A DNA stretch of 47,348 bases, from contig JAFRSR010000394.1 in assembly GCA_017427485.1 (NCBI GenBank), forward strand, positions 1-47,348, in the 5' to 3' direction. The notes beneath the pieces were generated by a model that saw only the letters and a program-made list of their open reading frames with translations, did not search any database and was not told where the DNA came from. Position 1 is the first letter of the stretch. Every line of letters begins with the position of its first letter. Positions 1 through 7,426 of the stretch are shown piece after piece. The position numbers and the translations under genes were made by a program. The stretch is from Kiritimatiellia bacterium (lineage in GTDB: Bacteria; Verrucomicrobiota; Kiritimatiellia; RFP12; UBA1067).

Positions 1-3000
1 CCCTGCACCGTCTCGCCCGCGCCCGCCGGCTGTTCGTTGACCACCATGAGGTTGCGGTAGTTCGCGAAGTTGCCGCGGTAGCGGATTTCGTCCACCTTGC
101 GGTTCTGCGCGATTTCCTCATCCGCAAGCGCGCGGTTGTAGATGCGTAGGGAGTAGTAGTCGCCCGTCATGCAGCGCGCCCTACGGTCGTTTCCCGAATA
201 GGTGGTGGCGGCGCCGATCAGCATCTTGCCGTCGGGAATGTCGAGGAAGAGCGAACGCGCGTTGTGCGTCCCCGCAAGCAGGTTCGTTCCCTGGGCCAGG
301 TAGTGGTCGGTCGGCGTGACCACGTTCACAAGGTACTTGCCGGCCCAGTTCGAAAGCTTGAGCCGTGGGGTTCCAAGCCAGTTGTCGCACTTGATCTCCA
401 GCGTCGCACCTGTCGTGCGCGTAAACATGCAGTAGTCGGCATAGCCGAATCCGAAGTAGAACGGGAAGGACGTGGTCTGCGCCGAACAGTCGACGTCCAT
501 CGCAGCCTCGACGGTGCACGCCTGGCCGAGCGAGATGTTATCCTGCATCCGGAAGCTGCTTTCCTCCGCCGCCGTGAAGTGGTGTCCCTTCTCGATCCAC
601 GCCGTGAAGCTGGTGTTCGAGGCGGCGATCATGTCGTCCACGCGATAGGAGAGGTCGCGCCAGAATATGGATCTCATCGAATGGGCGTTCCGGGCGCCAC
701 AGTTGCGAGTGCCGTCGTAGTGAGCCACGAGCCCCTGCTGCACGTAGTCGGAAACGTCGTAGTCCGCCGCCGCGCGCACGCCTGCGATCAGAGTCCAGAG
801 CCACGTGAGGCGGCGGTTGGGCTGGTTTGTGGTGCTCGTGATCGTTGCCGAGCAAAGTTCGGCCATCAGGACTGGGTTTTCCCACATTCGTTTCGTGGCG
901 TTCCAGGTTTCCAGGCGATAGCCCGCACAGACGTAGGTGCAGTGGCCGATGTTGGTCGTGGCAGGCGCGGAGAACGTCTTCGTGCCCGTGCCGCGTACGA
1001 GCCAGCCTCCCTCGTCCTCCAGGACGATGCCAGGCACCTCGGAACGCACCTCCACGAGGTCCGTTTCCGTCGAGAGTCCCGCCGTGCCGTAGAAGCGCAC
1101 GTAGTCGATCTCCTTGTTGCGGCGTAGCTCCGCCACCGTCAGCACGCGGTCGTAGACGCGGATGGCGTGGATACGGCCCTTGAACATGCGTCTCTCCCTC
1201 TCTGCGGCGCTCGACCAGGCGGTGCCGATGCAGTACCGGTACGAGACGGGCGGGGCATTGAACGTGCCGTTCCACCACGACTGCGACGCATCGCCTGTAA
1301 AGCTCACGCGGTTGTAGTCGACGACGGCGTTGGCGAGACGCCCGTTCCACGGCTGCAGCGTACGTGATGCACCGTTGATCGGATTCGACCTGAAGATCAG
1401 CCTGTCGCCGCGCCGGTCGTAGCCGTTGCCGGTGTACGGCGTGTACGTGTAGAAGCCGAACACGTCGCCATTGTTGCTTGCGCCGAACGGCGACGGCCAG
1501 TTGTTCGTCTGGTGCGTGGCATCATAGTCCGCGACAACCTGCACCGTCACCTGGTTCGTGAAAGGGACAGCCACGTCCGTCACGAAGCAGTCGCCGGCGG
1601 CGAAGTCGTAGCCGTCGGCCGTCCAGGCACCGGGCCGGTCGGCGATGACGACCGCGCGCGTCGCGTCGGGACCCGGACCGAGGTTCTTCCACGTCGCCGC
1701 CACCGGATCGTGGGACTTGTCCAGCCCCGCGTTGCGGATGCCGTCGAAGTTCAGGATCACGCCGGCCTGCACGTAACTGTCCGCGTCGAACTTCTTCACG
1801 CCGTTCTTCAACCGCCAGTTCCACGTCAGGCGTACTCTCGGACGCGCCGCGCAGTTCGTGTAGGCGAACGAAGATCCTTCATATTCACCGACAAGATTCC
1901 ACGTGCCCTTCTCGGCCGTCCACGCCTCCAGCTTGAAACCGGTCGGCTCCCATTCGTTGCCGTCCACGAGTGTGGCGGCGGCGCTGAACGTATGGTGTCC
2001 GTTCACGAGATACTTGCCGTTCAACTCCGTCCCCTCGACACCGGCGACGTTCGACTCGATGACGACGTTGACATTCTCGTCCGATCCGCGGAAGCGCACC
2101 TCGTCCACCATCCGGTTCCACGCCAGTTCCTCCTCCGACAGGGGGCGCGTGTACAGGCGCAGGCCGTAGAAAGTGCCCTTCATGCCGTAGGAGTTGCCCG
2201 ACGAGGTGGCGCCGCCCCATGTGAAGCGCTTGCCCGGAATCGCCGTGTTGGCCGTACGGGTCTTCCCGTTGGCGTAAGTCGTCCCCTGGAAAAGGTAGGT
2301 CTGGCCGTCCGCCATCACGGCGGTCACGTACTTGCCGCCCCACGACGTGAGCGAGGGACGGTTCTTCGTCCCCACGTAGTTGTCGTTCTTGAAGTTCAGC
2401 GTGGAGCTCTTCGTCCCGCTGCTGTTGTTGTTGGCGATGAAAAGCGAATACGAGTCGTCGGGCGCGACGAACACCGCCGGGAACCAGCTCGGCGACAATC
2501 CCGAGCTCTGTTCAGCCGTCTTCACGTCCGTCACCGCCTGAACCGTGGAAAAAGCGCCAAGCGCGATGTTGTCGTCGAGCTGCGCGTAGTCGTTGTGGGC
2601 CGTCCCCGAGAACACGTAGCCGTTCCCGATTCCGTTCCACGCGCCCCCGTTCACGTGGAACGTCGCGTCCGGACCTCCCGCGACGAGGTTTTTCCACGTA
2701 GCCGCCGTCGGATCGTGCGGCAGCGCCGCCCCCGCGTTGCGGATGCCGTCGAAGTGCGCCACAAGGCCGTTCGTCACGTAGGCGCCCACGTCCAGCCACG
2801 TCGCGCCGGCCGGCAGCGAATCGTCGTATATCTCGTCCCAGGCGACAATCTCCGCGGCGAGATACGCCTTCATCGCGCCGCCGCGGTCGGTGGTAATCGC
2901 GTCCACGCCCATCTGCGCGTACTTGAGCGCGTCCGCGTCGCTGTTCGGCGTCCACACGGCGAACGCGTATCCCGCCGCCTTCACGGCGGCGACGTCCGCC

Positions 3001-3665
3001 GCCGTGTACGTGGCCGCGTGGTAGATGTCCACGCCGGTGGCGTTGCAGTTGGCGAGGCTCGCGATCATGCCGGCGCCCGTGTAGGTGCCGGATCCGAGCA
3101 GGAGCCACGCCTCGTAGTCGGGCAACGCCTGGCGCACGGCGCTGATGAGGTTCGCGTCGAACGCGATGAACATCACGCGCTCCTTCGTGGCGAGCGGCTG
3201 CGCCTGGACGGCGGCGACGACAGTGGAGACGAGGTTGTTCGCACTGCTCTTCAGCTCCACCACGCACTTCGTCGTCGCGTTCGACGCGAGGAGCGCGAGG
3301 TAGTCCTCGAACCTTGGCAGCGTCTCGCCTTCCCACTCCGTGCCGATCCACTTGCCGAACGCGCCCACGCGCACATCCCTGAGGTCGTTCCACGAGGAGG
3401 CCGTCACGGTGAGGTTCGTGCCAGCACCGGCCGTGCGCCCAGTCGTGGGATCATGGATGATCACGGGCACGCCGTCGGTCGTGGCGTATACGTCGCACTC
3501 CACGCCGTCCACTTCGCGCGCGAACGCGAGACGGAACGCCGCCATCGCGTTCTCGGGACGGTCCTGCGACTCGCCCCTGTGCGAGACGATCTGCGGCATG
3601 TCGAAGGCCCACGTCGCGAACGCCAGACTAGCCGTCAAACAGGTCCCCCATTTTGCTTTTCCCAT
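1..3665 (-). CDS. Secreted glycerophosphodiester phosphodiesterase-LamG protein (3' end outside window)
   Basis: The gene runs off the left edge; at least 1221 residues are visible. After a signal-peptide-like N terminus (about residues 1-20), residues 24-275 form a GDPD domain with the expected active-site blocks: SHRGES, RPENA, VECDVYA and IIHDP. It should hydrolyse glycerophosphodiesters outside the cytoplasm. Then follow three LamG/concanavalin-like modules starting near residues 292, 632 and 972. Each opens with [LI]xxFDGxRNxG or HYDGTRNCG and closes with a VDEVRFRG-like strand, separated by a small Ig-like stretch; the unit is a regular ~340 residues. The ATG at 3665 lies 5 bp after the TGA of the upstream SUMF1-like gene and has GGAG about 8 nt upstream. 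An in-frame ATG at 3680 has a poorer site. Substrate is unknown; the LamG part suggests glycan or surface binding. The GDPD call is firm. Confidence 0.85.
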   Translation of the reverse strand, partial: MGKAKWGTCLTASLAFATWAFDMPQIVSHRGESQDRPENAMAAFRLAFAREVDGVECDVYATTDGVPVIIHDPTTGRTAGAGTNLTVTASSWNDLRDVRVGAFGKWIGTEWEGETLPRFEDYLALLASNATTKCVVELKSSANNLVSTVVAAVQAQPLATKERVMFIAFDANLISAVRQALPDYEAWLLLGSGTYTGAGMIASLANCNATGVDIYHAATYTAADVAAVKAAGYAFAVWTPNSDADALKYAQMGVDAITTDRGGAMKAYLAAEIVAWDEIYDDSLPAGATWLDVGAYVTNGLVAHFDGIRNAGAALPHDPTAATWKNLVAGGPDATFHVNGGAWNGIGNGYVFSGTAHNDYAQLDDNIALGAFSTVQAVTDVKTAEQSSGLSPSWFPAVFVAPDDSYSLFIANNNSSGTKSSTLNFKNDNYVGTKNRPSLTSWGGKYVTAVMADGQTYLFQGTTYANGKTRTANTAIPGKRFTWGGATSSGNSYGMKGTFYGLRLYTRPLSEEELAWNRMVDEVRFRGSDENVNVVIESNVAGVEGTELNGKYLVNGHHTFSAAATLVDGNEWEPTGFKLEAWTAEKGTWNLVGEYEGSSFAYTNCAARPRVRLTWNWRLKNGVKKFDADSYVQAGVILNFDGIRNAGLDKSHDPVAATWKNLGPGPDATRAVVIADRPGAWTADGYDFAAGDCFVTDVAVPFTNQVTVQVVADYDATHQTNNWPSPFGASNNGDVFGFYTYTPYTGNGYDRRGDRLIFRSNPINGASRTLQPWNGRLANAVVDYNRVSFTGDASQSWWNGTFNAPPVSYRYCIGTAWSSAAERERRMFKGRIHAIRVYDRVLTVAELRRNKEIDYVRFYGTAGLSTETDLVEVRSEVPGIVLEDEGGWLVRGTGTKTFSAPATTNIGHCTYVCAGYRLETWNATKRMWENPVLMAELCSATITSTTNQPNRRLTWLWTLIAGVRAAADYDVSDYVQQGLVAHYDGTRNCGARNAHSMRSIFWRDLSYRVDDMIAASNTSFTAWIEKGHHFTAAEESSFRMQDNISLGQACTVEAAMDVDCSAQTTSFPFYFGFGYADYCMFTRTTGATLEIKCDNWLGTPRLKLSNWAGKYLVNVVTPTDHYLAQGTNLLAGTHNARSLFLDIPDGKMLIGAATTYSGNDRRARCMTGDYYSLRIYNRALADEEIAQNRKVDEIRYRGNFANYRNLMVVNEQPAGAGETVQ

Positions 3666-3670
3666 TTCCG

Positions 3671-4963
3671 TCACTCCCATTTGCCGCCGAAGGACTGCGG
3701 CGGGCGCAGGTGGATCGCGAAGCGGAACGACTCGTAGTTGTTGGCGGCGAGGTTGTCGACGTTTTCGACCTGGATCGCCGAGATCGCGTAGTAGCGCAGG
3801 CCGTGGTTGTCCTGGCAGTGCTGGCCGCGCAGCGCGCGGCGGGTGCCGTCCGTCGGGCCGACCGGGTCGACTGTCTCGGCGGCGGCGACGTTCCCGTCCT
3901 TGAAGCGGTCCAGCACGTATTCGGGGCGCGCGCCGATCAGGTCGTACAGCCCGTAGGGGTTGCCCAGATAGGAGCCGACGGGGACCAGCGAATATTGCGA
4001 CACGCCCTCCTCCAGCCGCGTGCGCCCGATCTGCACCACGAGGTTCGTGCAGTCCGCGTAGGACGTCTCGACCGTGCCGCCGTTGTACCAGATCGTGCTC
4101 GTGCCGCCGCGCGCGGCCTTCTCCCACTGCGCGTTCGTGGGCAGGTCGATCCAGAACCGGTTGCCGCACCGCTCGCGGAAGGTGTCGACGATGCTCCCCT
4201 CCTTCACCGCGAAGCGCGTCGTCGGCCAGTCGATGCGGTCCACGTTGTTCGAGCCGCGCAAGTGCGGATAGTAGGTGGCCCCCGTGACGGCCGGACGCAT
4301 GTCCACGCGCGTGTCAGTCGCATCGAGGATGAGGTAGCGCTGGGTGTGCGTCGTCTTGAAGATGGCGATGTAGTAGTCGTGCGTGATCTCCATCGTCTTC
4401 TGGGGGATGTAGTAACCGACGCTTGTATTGCCGGCTGCCGCGTCCAGATACGCCACCTCGTCGGCCGTGAGGCCCGCCGTGAACGTCCCGGCCGGAATGC
4501 GGCGGAACACCATCTTGCCCAGCTTGTACATGTCCTGGTTCCAGCCGCCGGTAGGTTCGTCCGCCGCATACTCCCACGTGCCGTCCTTCAAGTCGATGAC
4601 GAGCCACTTGCGCGCGTTCGCGGCGTCCTCCACGGGCGTCACCTGCACGGCGAAGTCCTTGAGCGCCGTCCCGTCCAGCCCCGCCGCCGCCGGGTCCCAT
4701 TCGAGGTGGTACATCCCCGGCTCCAGCTCCCAGAAGTCGCCCTTCGCGCCTGCGCGCTCCAGGTCCACCGTCCCCGGCACGCCGTTCGTGGTGAACGAGG
4801 CCGTCACGGCCACGTCGCACTTCGCACCGCCGGAAAGCGCGAAGTCGATGTCCACCTTCGCGTTCCACGGCCACCGCTGCGTCCAGCTGACGTTCGCCGT
4901 CATCGCCGCGCCCGCGCCGTACGCGCCGAGCAGCGCCGCCATTGCCCAAGCCAACTTTTTCAT
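3671..4963 (-). CDS. Secreted SUMF1-fold protein, copy 2
   Basis: 430 residues. A signal peptide (about residues 1-21, MKKLAWAMAALLGAYGAGAA) is followed by an Ig-like beta domain of about 130 residues that begins with WPWNAKV. A SUMF1/formylglycine-generating-enzyme-type fold follows, with FRRIPAGTF, HDYYIAIFKTT, CGNRFWIDLPTNAQWEKAAR and NPYGLYDLIG. The two cysteines and the RGGSW block needed for formylglycine generation are not seen, and there is no sulfatase nearby, so I read it as a structural or binding use of the fold. It ends in RPPQSFGGKWE, almost the same tail as its upstream neighbour, to which it is clearly paralogous. The ATG at 4963 overlaps the neighbour's TGA (ATGA, 4 bp) and has GGAGG 6-7 nt upstream, so translational coupling is likely. 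A much longer in-frame extension to 5632 overlaps the neighbour and was rejected. Confidence 0.85.
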   Translation of the reverse strand: MKKLAWAMAALLGAYGAGAAMTANVSWTQRWPWNAKVDIDFALSGGAKCDVAVTASFTTNGVPGTVDLERAGAKGDFWELEPGMYHLEWDPAAAGLDGTALKDFAVQVTPVEDAANARKWLVIDLKDGTWEYAADEPTGGWNQDMYKLGKMVFRRIPAGTFTAGLTADEVAYLDAAAGNTSVGYYIPQKTMEITHDYYIAIFKTTHTQRYLILDATDTRVDMRPAVTGATYYPHLRGSNNVDRIDWPTTRFAVKEGSIVDTFRERCGNRFWIDLPTNAQWEKAARGGTSTIWYNGGTVETSYADCTNLVVQIGRTRLEEGVSQYSLVPVGSYLGNPYGLYDLIGARPEYVLDRFKDGNVAAAETVDPVGPTDGTRRALRGQHCQDNHGLRYYAISAIQVENVDNLAANNYESFRFAIHLRPPQSFGGKWE

Positions 4964-6360
4964 TGCGCGCCTCCTTCCGGCTCCTCGTTCACCCACTTCC
5001 CGCCGAACGACTGCGGCGGGTTGAGATGAATCACGTAGCGGTAGCAATTCTCGTTGTTGGAGTTTTTGGGGTTGTCCGAGTTCAGGGCCCCGGCGAACGC
5101 GATCGACCAGTTGGAGATCGTCCCGTTGCTGCTGAAACTGTTGTTCACCATGCGGCTGTTGCGGCTCGCGTCCGCCATGCCGACGGGGTCGACGCCGGCG
5201 GACGCAACGGCGGCCTCCGACGAGTCCCACTGGTCCAGGAGGAGTTCCTGCCGGCTTCCAATCAGGTCGTAGAGGCCGTAGGCGTTCGGAAGAAGGTCGC
5301 CGACCGTGTTCGGCGGGGAGTAGACCCCGCCAATGCCGCAGTATTTTCTCTGGTAACCAAAGGAGATGCGGGCGATGATGTTCGTGATGGTGTCGAGCGA
5401 GTCGCCCACCGTGCCGCCGGACATGCCGCCGGGGTACGACGAGGTGTCGTAGAACAGCCACTTCGTGTCCGGACGCGCCGCCCGCTGCCACTGGGCGCAC
5501 GTGGGCAGGTCGATCCAGAACCGGTTGCCGCACCGCGCGCGGAACCGGCCGATGATCGAAGTCGGCGTGACGGCGAATTTCGTGAACGGCCAGTTGACGC
5601 CTTCCACCGAGTTGCTGCCGCGCTGAAAACACACATGACCCGCGGCGAACATCTGGCCTGCGTCCGGCGTGACTTGGTTGTAATAGCCGTTGGACGACGG
5701 CACATCCATGATGCGAGCGACTTGGGCGCGCGTCGTCTGGTAGATGGAAATGTAGTAGTCGCTCGTGAGCGTCGTCTCCGTCGCCGTGAGCATCTTGCTG
5801 CTGCTCGTCGCGCCGAGTTCCCGGTCAAGTCCCTTGATGTAGTCCTTCTCGGCCGTCGTGTAGCCGCGCGTGAACGTTCCGGCGGGAATGCGGCGGAACA
5901 CCATCTTGGACGTTTTGTACTGGTTGTCCTGCCACGGCTTGCCGTTGGCGTCCTTCGGCTCGTCGCCGAGCGCCACGAATTCGCTCGCGCCCGTCGCGAG
6001 GTCGATCACGAGCCAGGCGCGCTTGTCGGGCGTGAACGCCTTCGCCGTGACGTCCAGGGACGTCAGCGCCCCGCGATAGCCCAGCGCGGCGGGATCCCAC
6101 ACGAACCGCTTCGCGCCGCCCGTCAGGAAATAGGTCGAGCGCGAAAGGCCGTTCGCGTCCGTGAGCAGCAGCTCGTGGTGCGCGCCGCCGCTGTCGAACG
6201 ACGCGGTGATCTCCACGTCGTTCGTGCCGGCGGGCATCGTCACGTCGATGATCACCTTCGCGTCCCACGGCCAGTTCTGCCGCACGGTGTGCGGCACGTC
6301 CGCCGCCGTCACCGACAGCGCGCCTACAAGGCACGCAAGAAAGAGTCTTTTCGTCATCAT
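4960..6360 (-). CDS. Secreted SUMF1-fold protein, copy 1
   Basis: 466 residues. Signal peptide MMTKRLFLACLVGALSVTAA, then an Ig-like domain opening with WPWDAKV, then a SUMF1-type domain with FRRIPAGTF, SDYYISIYQTTRAQ, CGNRFWIDLPTCAQWQRAAR and NAYGLYDLIGSR. It ends NPPQSFGGKW plus a short charged tail. The catalytic cysteine region of true formylglycine-generating enzymes is not recognisable. I chose the first of two adjacent ATGs (6360, 6357) because AAGG stands 8 nt before it; an in-frame ATG at 6399 would add a hydrophilic leader before the signal peptide and is unlikely. It heads a tight three-gene unit with copy 2 and the GDPD-LamG gene. Its leader holds the long hairpin at 6402-6501. 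Confidence 0.85.
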   Translation of the reverse strand: MMTKRLFLACLVGALSVTAADVPHTVRQNWPWDAKVIIDVTMPAGTNDVEITASFDSGGAHHELLLTDANGLSRSTYFLTGGAKRFVWDPAALGYRGALTSLDVTAKAFTPDKRAWLVIDLATGASEFVALGDEPKDANGKPWQDNQYKTSKMVFRRIPAGTFTRGYTTAEKDYIKGLDRELGATSSSKMLTATETTLTSDYYISIYQTTRAQVARIMDVPSSNGYYNQVTPDAGQMFAAGHVCFQRGSNSVEGVNWPFTKFAVTPTSIIGRFRARCGNRFWIDLPTCAQWQRAARPDTKWLFYDTSSYPGGMSGGTVGDSLDTITNIIARISFGYQRKYCGIGGVYSPPNTVGDLLPNAYGLYDLIGSRQELLLDQWDSSEAAVASAGVDPVGMADASRNSRMVNNSFSSNGTISNWSIAFAGALNSDNPKNSNNENCYRYVIHLNPPQSFGGKWVNEEPEGGAQ

Positions 6361-6401
6361 CGTTTCAACCTTACCTGTAGCTTCCTTTTGACTTCTCATA
6401 T

Positions 6402-6501
6402 TTGCTTTCGCTGCTGGGAGTCTTGGAGTTTAGGAGACTTGGAGGATTTTTTAATCTTCTCCGAAACTCCGAATCTCCGAACCTCCAAGTAGCGAAAGCA
6501 A
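6402..6501 (-). repeat. Long imperfect inverted repeat with 8-nt periodic GGAG units
   Basis: Two 47-nt arms (6402-6448 and 6455-6501) enclose 6 nt. The outer 11 bp are perfect (TTGCTTTCGCT/AGCGAAAGCAA). Inside, four GGAG tetramers spaced exactly 8 nt apart on one arm pair with four CTCC tetramers on the other; 36 of 47 positions are Watson-Crick and two more can be G-U in minus-strand RNA. The loop region can itself fold as GATT-AAAA-AATC. It sits in the 203-bp spacer between the small secreted gene (stop 6564) and SUMF1-like copy 1 (start 6360). It could be a leader structure, a terminator without a U-tract, or a small mobile repeat. Confidence 0.7.
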
Positions 6502-6509
6502 TCATCGAA

Positions 6510-6538
6510 GTTATCCTCATCTACCTTCCTGTGCACAA
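6510..6538 (-). promoter_or_regulatory. Weak candidate promoter for the SUMF1-like/GDPD-LamG unit
   Basis: On the minus strand TTGTGC (6533-6538) and GATAAC (6510-6515) are separated by 17 bp. The predicted start would be near 6503, directly before the 6402-6501 hairpin, which would then form the 5' end of the transcript. Only partial matches to the consensus boxes. Confidence 0.3.
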
Positions 6539-6563
6539 CGCGGACGGCGGGCTTTCAACCTTT

Positions 6564-7268
6564 CTACCGAAAGATGATTGAAAAGCCCAGCGCCTTCGCG
6601 AGCAGGTAGGCCGTCAAGTACGTCGTGCCGTCGAACGCGAGCGCGGCCGTCACCGGCCCGCGCTTGCCGCCGAACGTCTCCTTCACGCTCATCGCGCCGT
6701 AGCCGCCCGTCGCCGGGAGCGTCCAGTTCCCGATCGCCGCGCCGTTCTTCACGGACGTCGCGAGCGTGGCGGACGCCGCGCCCATCGATTCCTCCGCCCA
6801 CAGATCGGACCACGCGTAGACGCGCGGCTCCGTAATCGCCTGGAAATCCTTGTCCGCCTCATCGACGAAGACCGTTGCGGAGCTGCCGACTTTCAGGCGC
6901 ACTGTCTGTTCCGCGACGGTCGCCGTGCCGTCAGTCTGCGCGAGCGTGACATCCAGCAGCTGCTCCGCTTCGCCGGATGCGGGGAGCGCGCATGAGCCGT
7001 CCGCCGCCGCGCCCCCGCCGCGCGCGACCGTCGTCGCGGACGTCGCGCCGGAAAGCACGTTGGAAACCGTCACCGTGGCCGACACGGCCCCGTCGGCCCA
7101 TTGCCAGACAAGCGGCTCGGCGGCGTCAAGCGCCACCTCCCACGCCCGCCCGTCCGCCGGATTGCGGTAGACCACGGGCGTGGCAACGGCATGCGTCGCA
7201 AACAGCAGGGCAAAAAGCATGGCTGTTCGCCAACACCAGCGTTCTGGTTTCACTTGTATCTGAATCAT
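6564..7268 (-). CDS. Small secreted protein with FSIIFR tail
   Basis: 234 residues, no recognised domain. The N terminus has a signal peptide after a charged start (hydrophobic run AMLFALLFATHAVA). The mature part is rich in Ala, Thr and Val and looks all-beta. It contains PVVYRNPADGRAWEV near the start and ETFGGKRGPVTAALAFDGTTY near the end. It closes with LGFSIIFR-stop, the same seven-residue pattern as three other secreted proteins here. I start it at 7268 because GGAG lies 10 nt upstream and a good promoter ends about 27 nt before; an ATG at 7370 would lie upstream of that promoter and adds a non-signal leader. It is probably transcribed alone or with the SUMF1-like genes to its left. Function unknown; surface protein likely. 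Confidence 0.75.
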   Translation of the reverse strand: MIQIQVKPERWCWRTAMLFALLFATHAVATPVVYRNPADGRAWEVALDAAEPLVWQWADGAVSATVTVSNVLSGATSATTVARGGGAAADGSCALPASGEAEQLLDVTLAQTDGTATVAEQTVRLKVGSSATVFVDEADKDFQAITEPRVYAWSDLWAEESMGAASATLATSVKNGAAIGNWTLPATGGYGAMSVKETFGGKRGPVTAALAFDGTTYLTAYLLAKALGFSIIFR

Positions 7269-7301
7269 GATGCACTTTCTCCTAAAAAACCAAGCAGGTA
7301 C

Positions 7302-7331
7302 ATAATACCATTGATTGCCCTTGTTTTGCAA
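7302..7331 (-). promoter_or_regulatory. Sigma-70-type promoter of the small secreted gene
   Basis: Minus-strand TTGCAA (7326-7331), 18 bp spacer, TATTAT (7302-7307). The start would be near 7295, leaving a 27-nt leader that contains the GGAG ribosome site. Confidence 0.6.
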
Positions 7332-7339
7332 CGGCAATC
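7313..7339. promoter_or_regulatory. Candidate operator palindrome over the -35 box
   Basis: Perfect inverted repeat GATTGCC (7313-7319) and GGCAATC (7333-7339) with a 13-nt spacer. The -35 hexamer lies in its centre, the position expected of a repressor site. The protein that would bind it is not evident in the window. Confidence 0.4.
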
Positions 7340-7398
7340 TTGGAAAATCGCTCAAAATCGCAACACGCATGGGTGAGAAACGCGTCTATGTTTAGGTC

Positions 7399-7412
7399 GC
7401 GCGGGAACGCGC
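7399..7412 (-). terminator. Weak hairpin after the 1467-residue beta-strand-repeat gene
   Basis: GCGCG-GGAA-CGCGC stem-loop 15 nt past the stop at 7427, without a U-tract. It lies between that stop and the next promoter, so partial termination is plausible. Confidence 0.3.
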
Positions 7413-7426
7413 CCCTCCCTCGTACA

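Noticed and set aside
1512-3737. Plus-strand open frame of 741 codons
   Set aside because: Antisense to the GDPD-LamG gene, whose active-site and LamG motifs are unmistakable.
3671-5632. N-terminal extension of SUMF1-like copy 2
   Set aside because: Overlaps copy 1 in another frame; a signal peptide and GGAGG mark the start at 4963.
3671-6360. Active formylglycine-generating enzymes
   Set aside because: The fold fits, but the catalytic Cys and RGGS-type block are not seen and no sulfatase gene is present.
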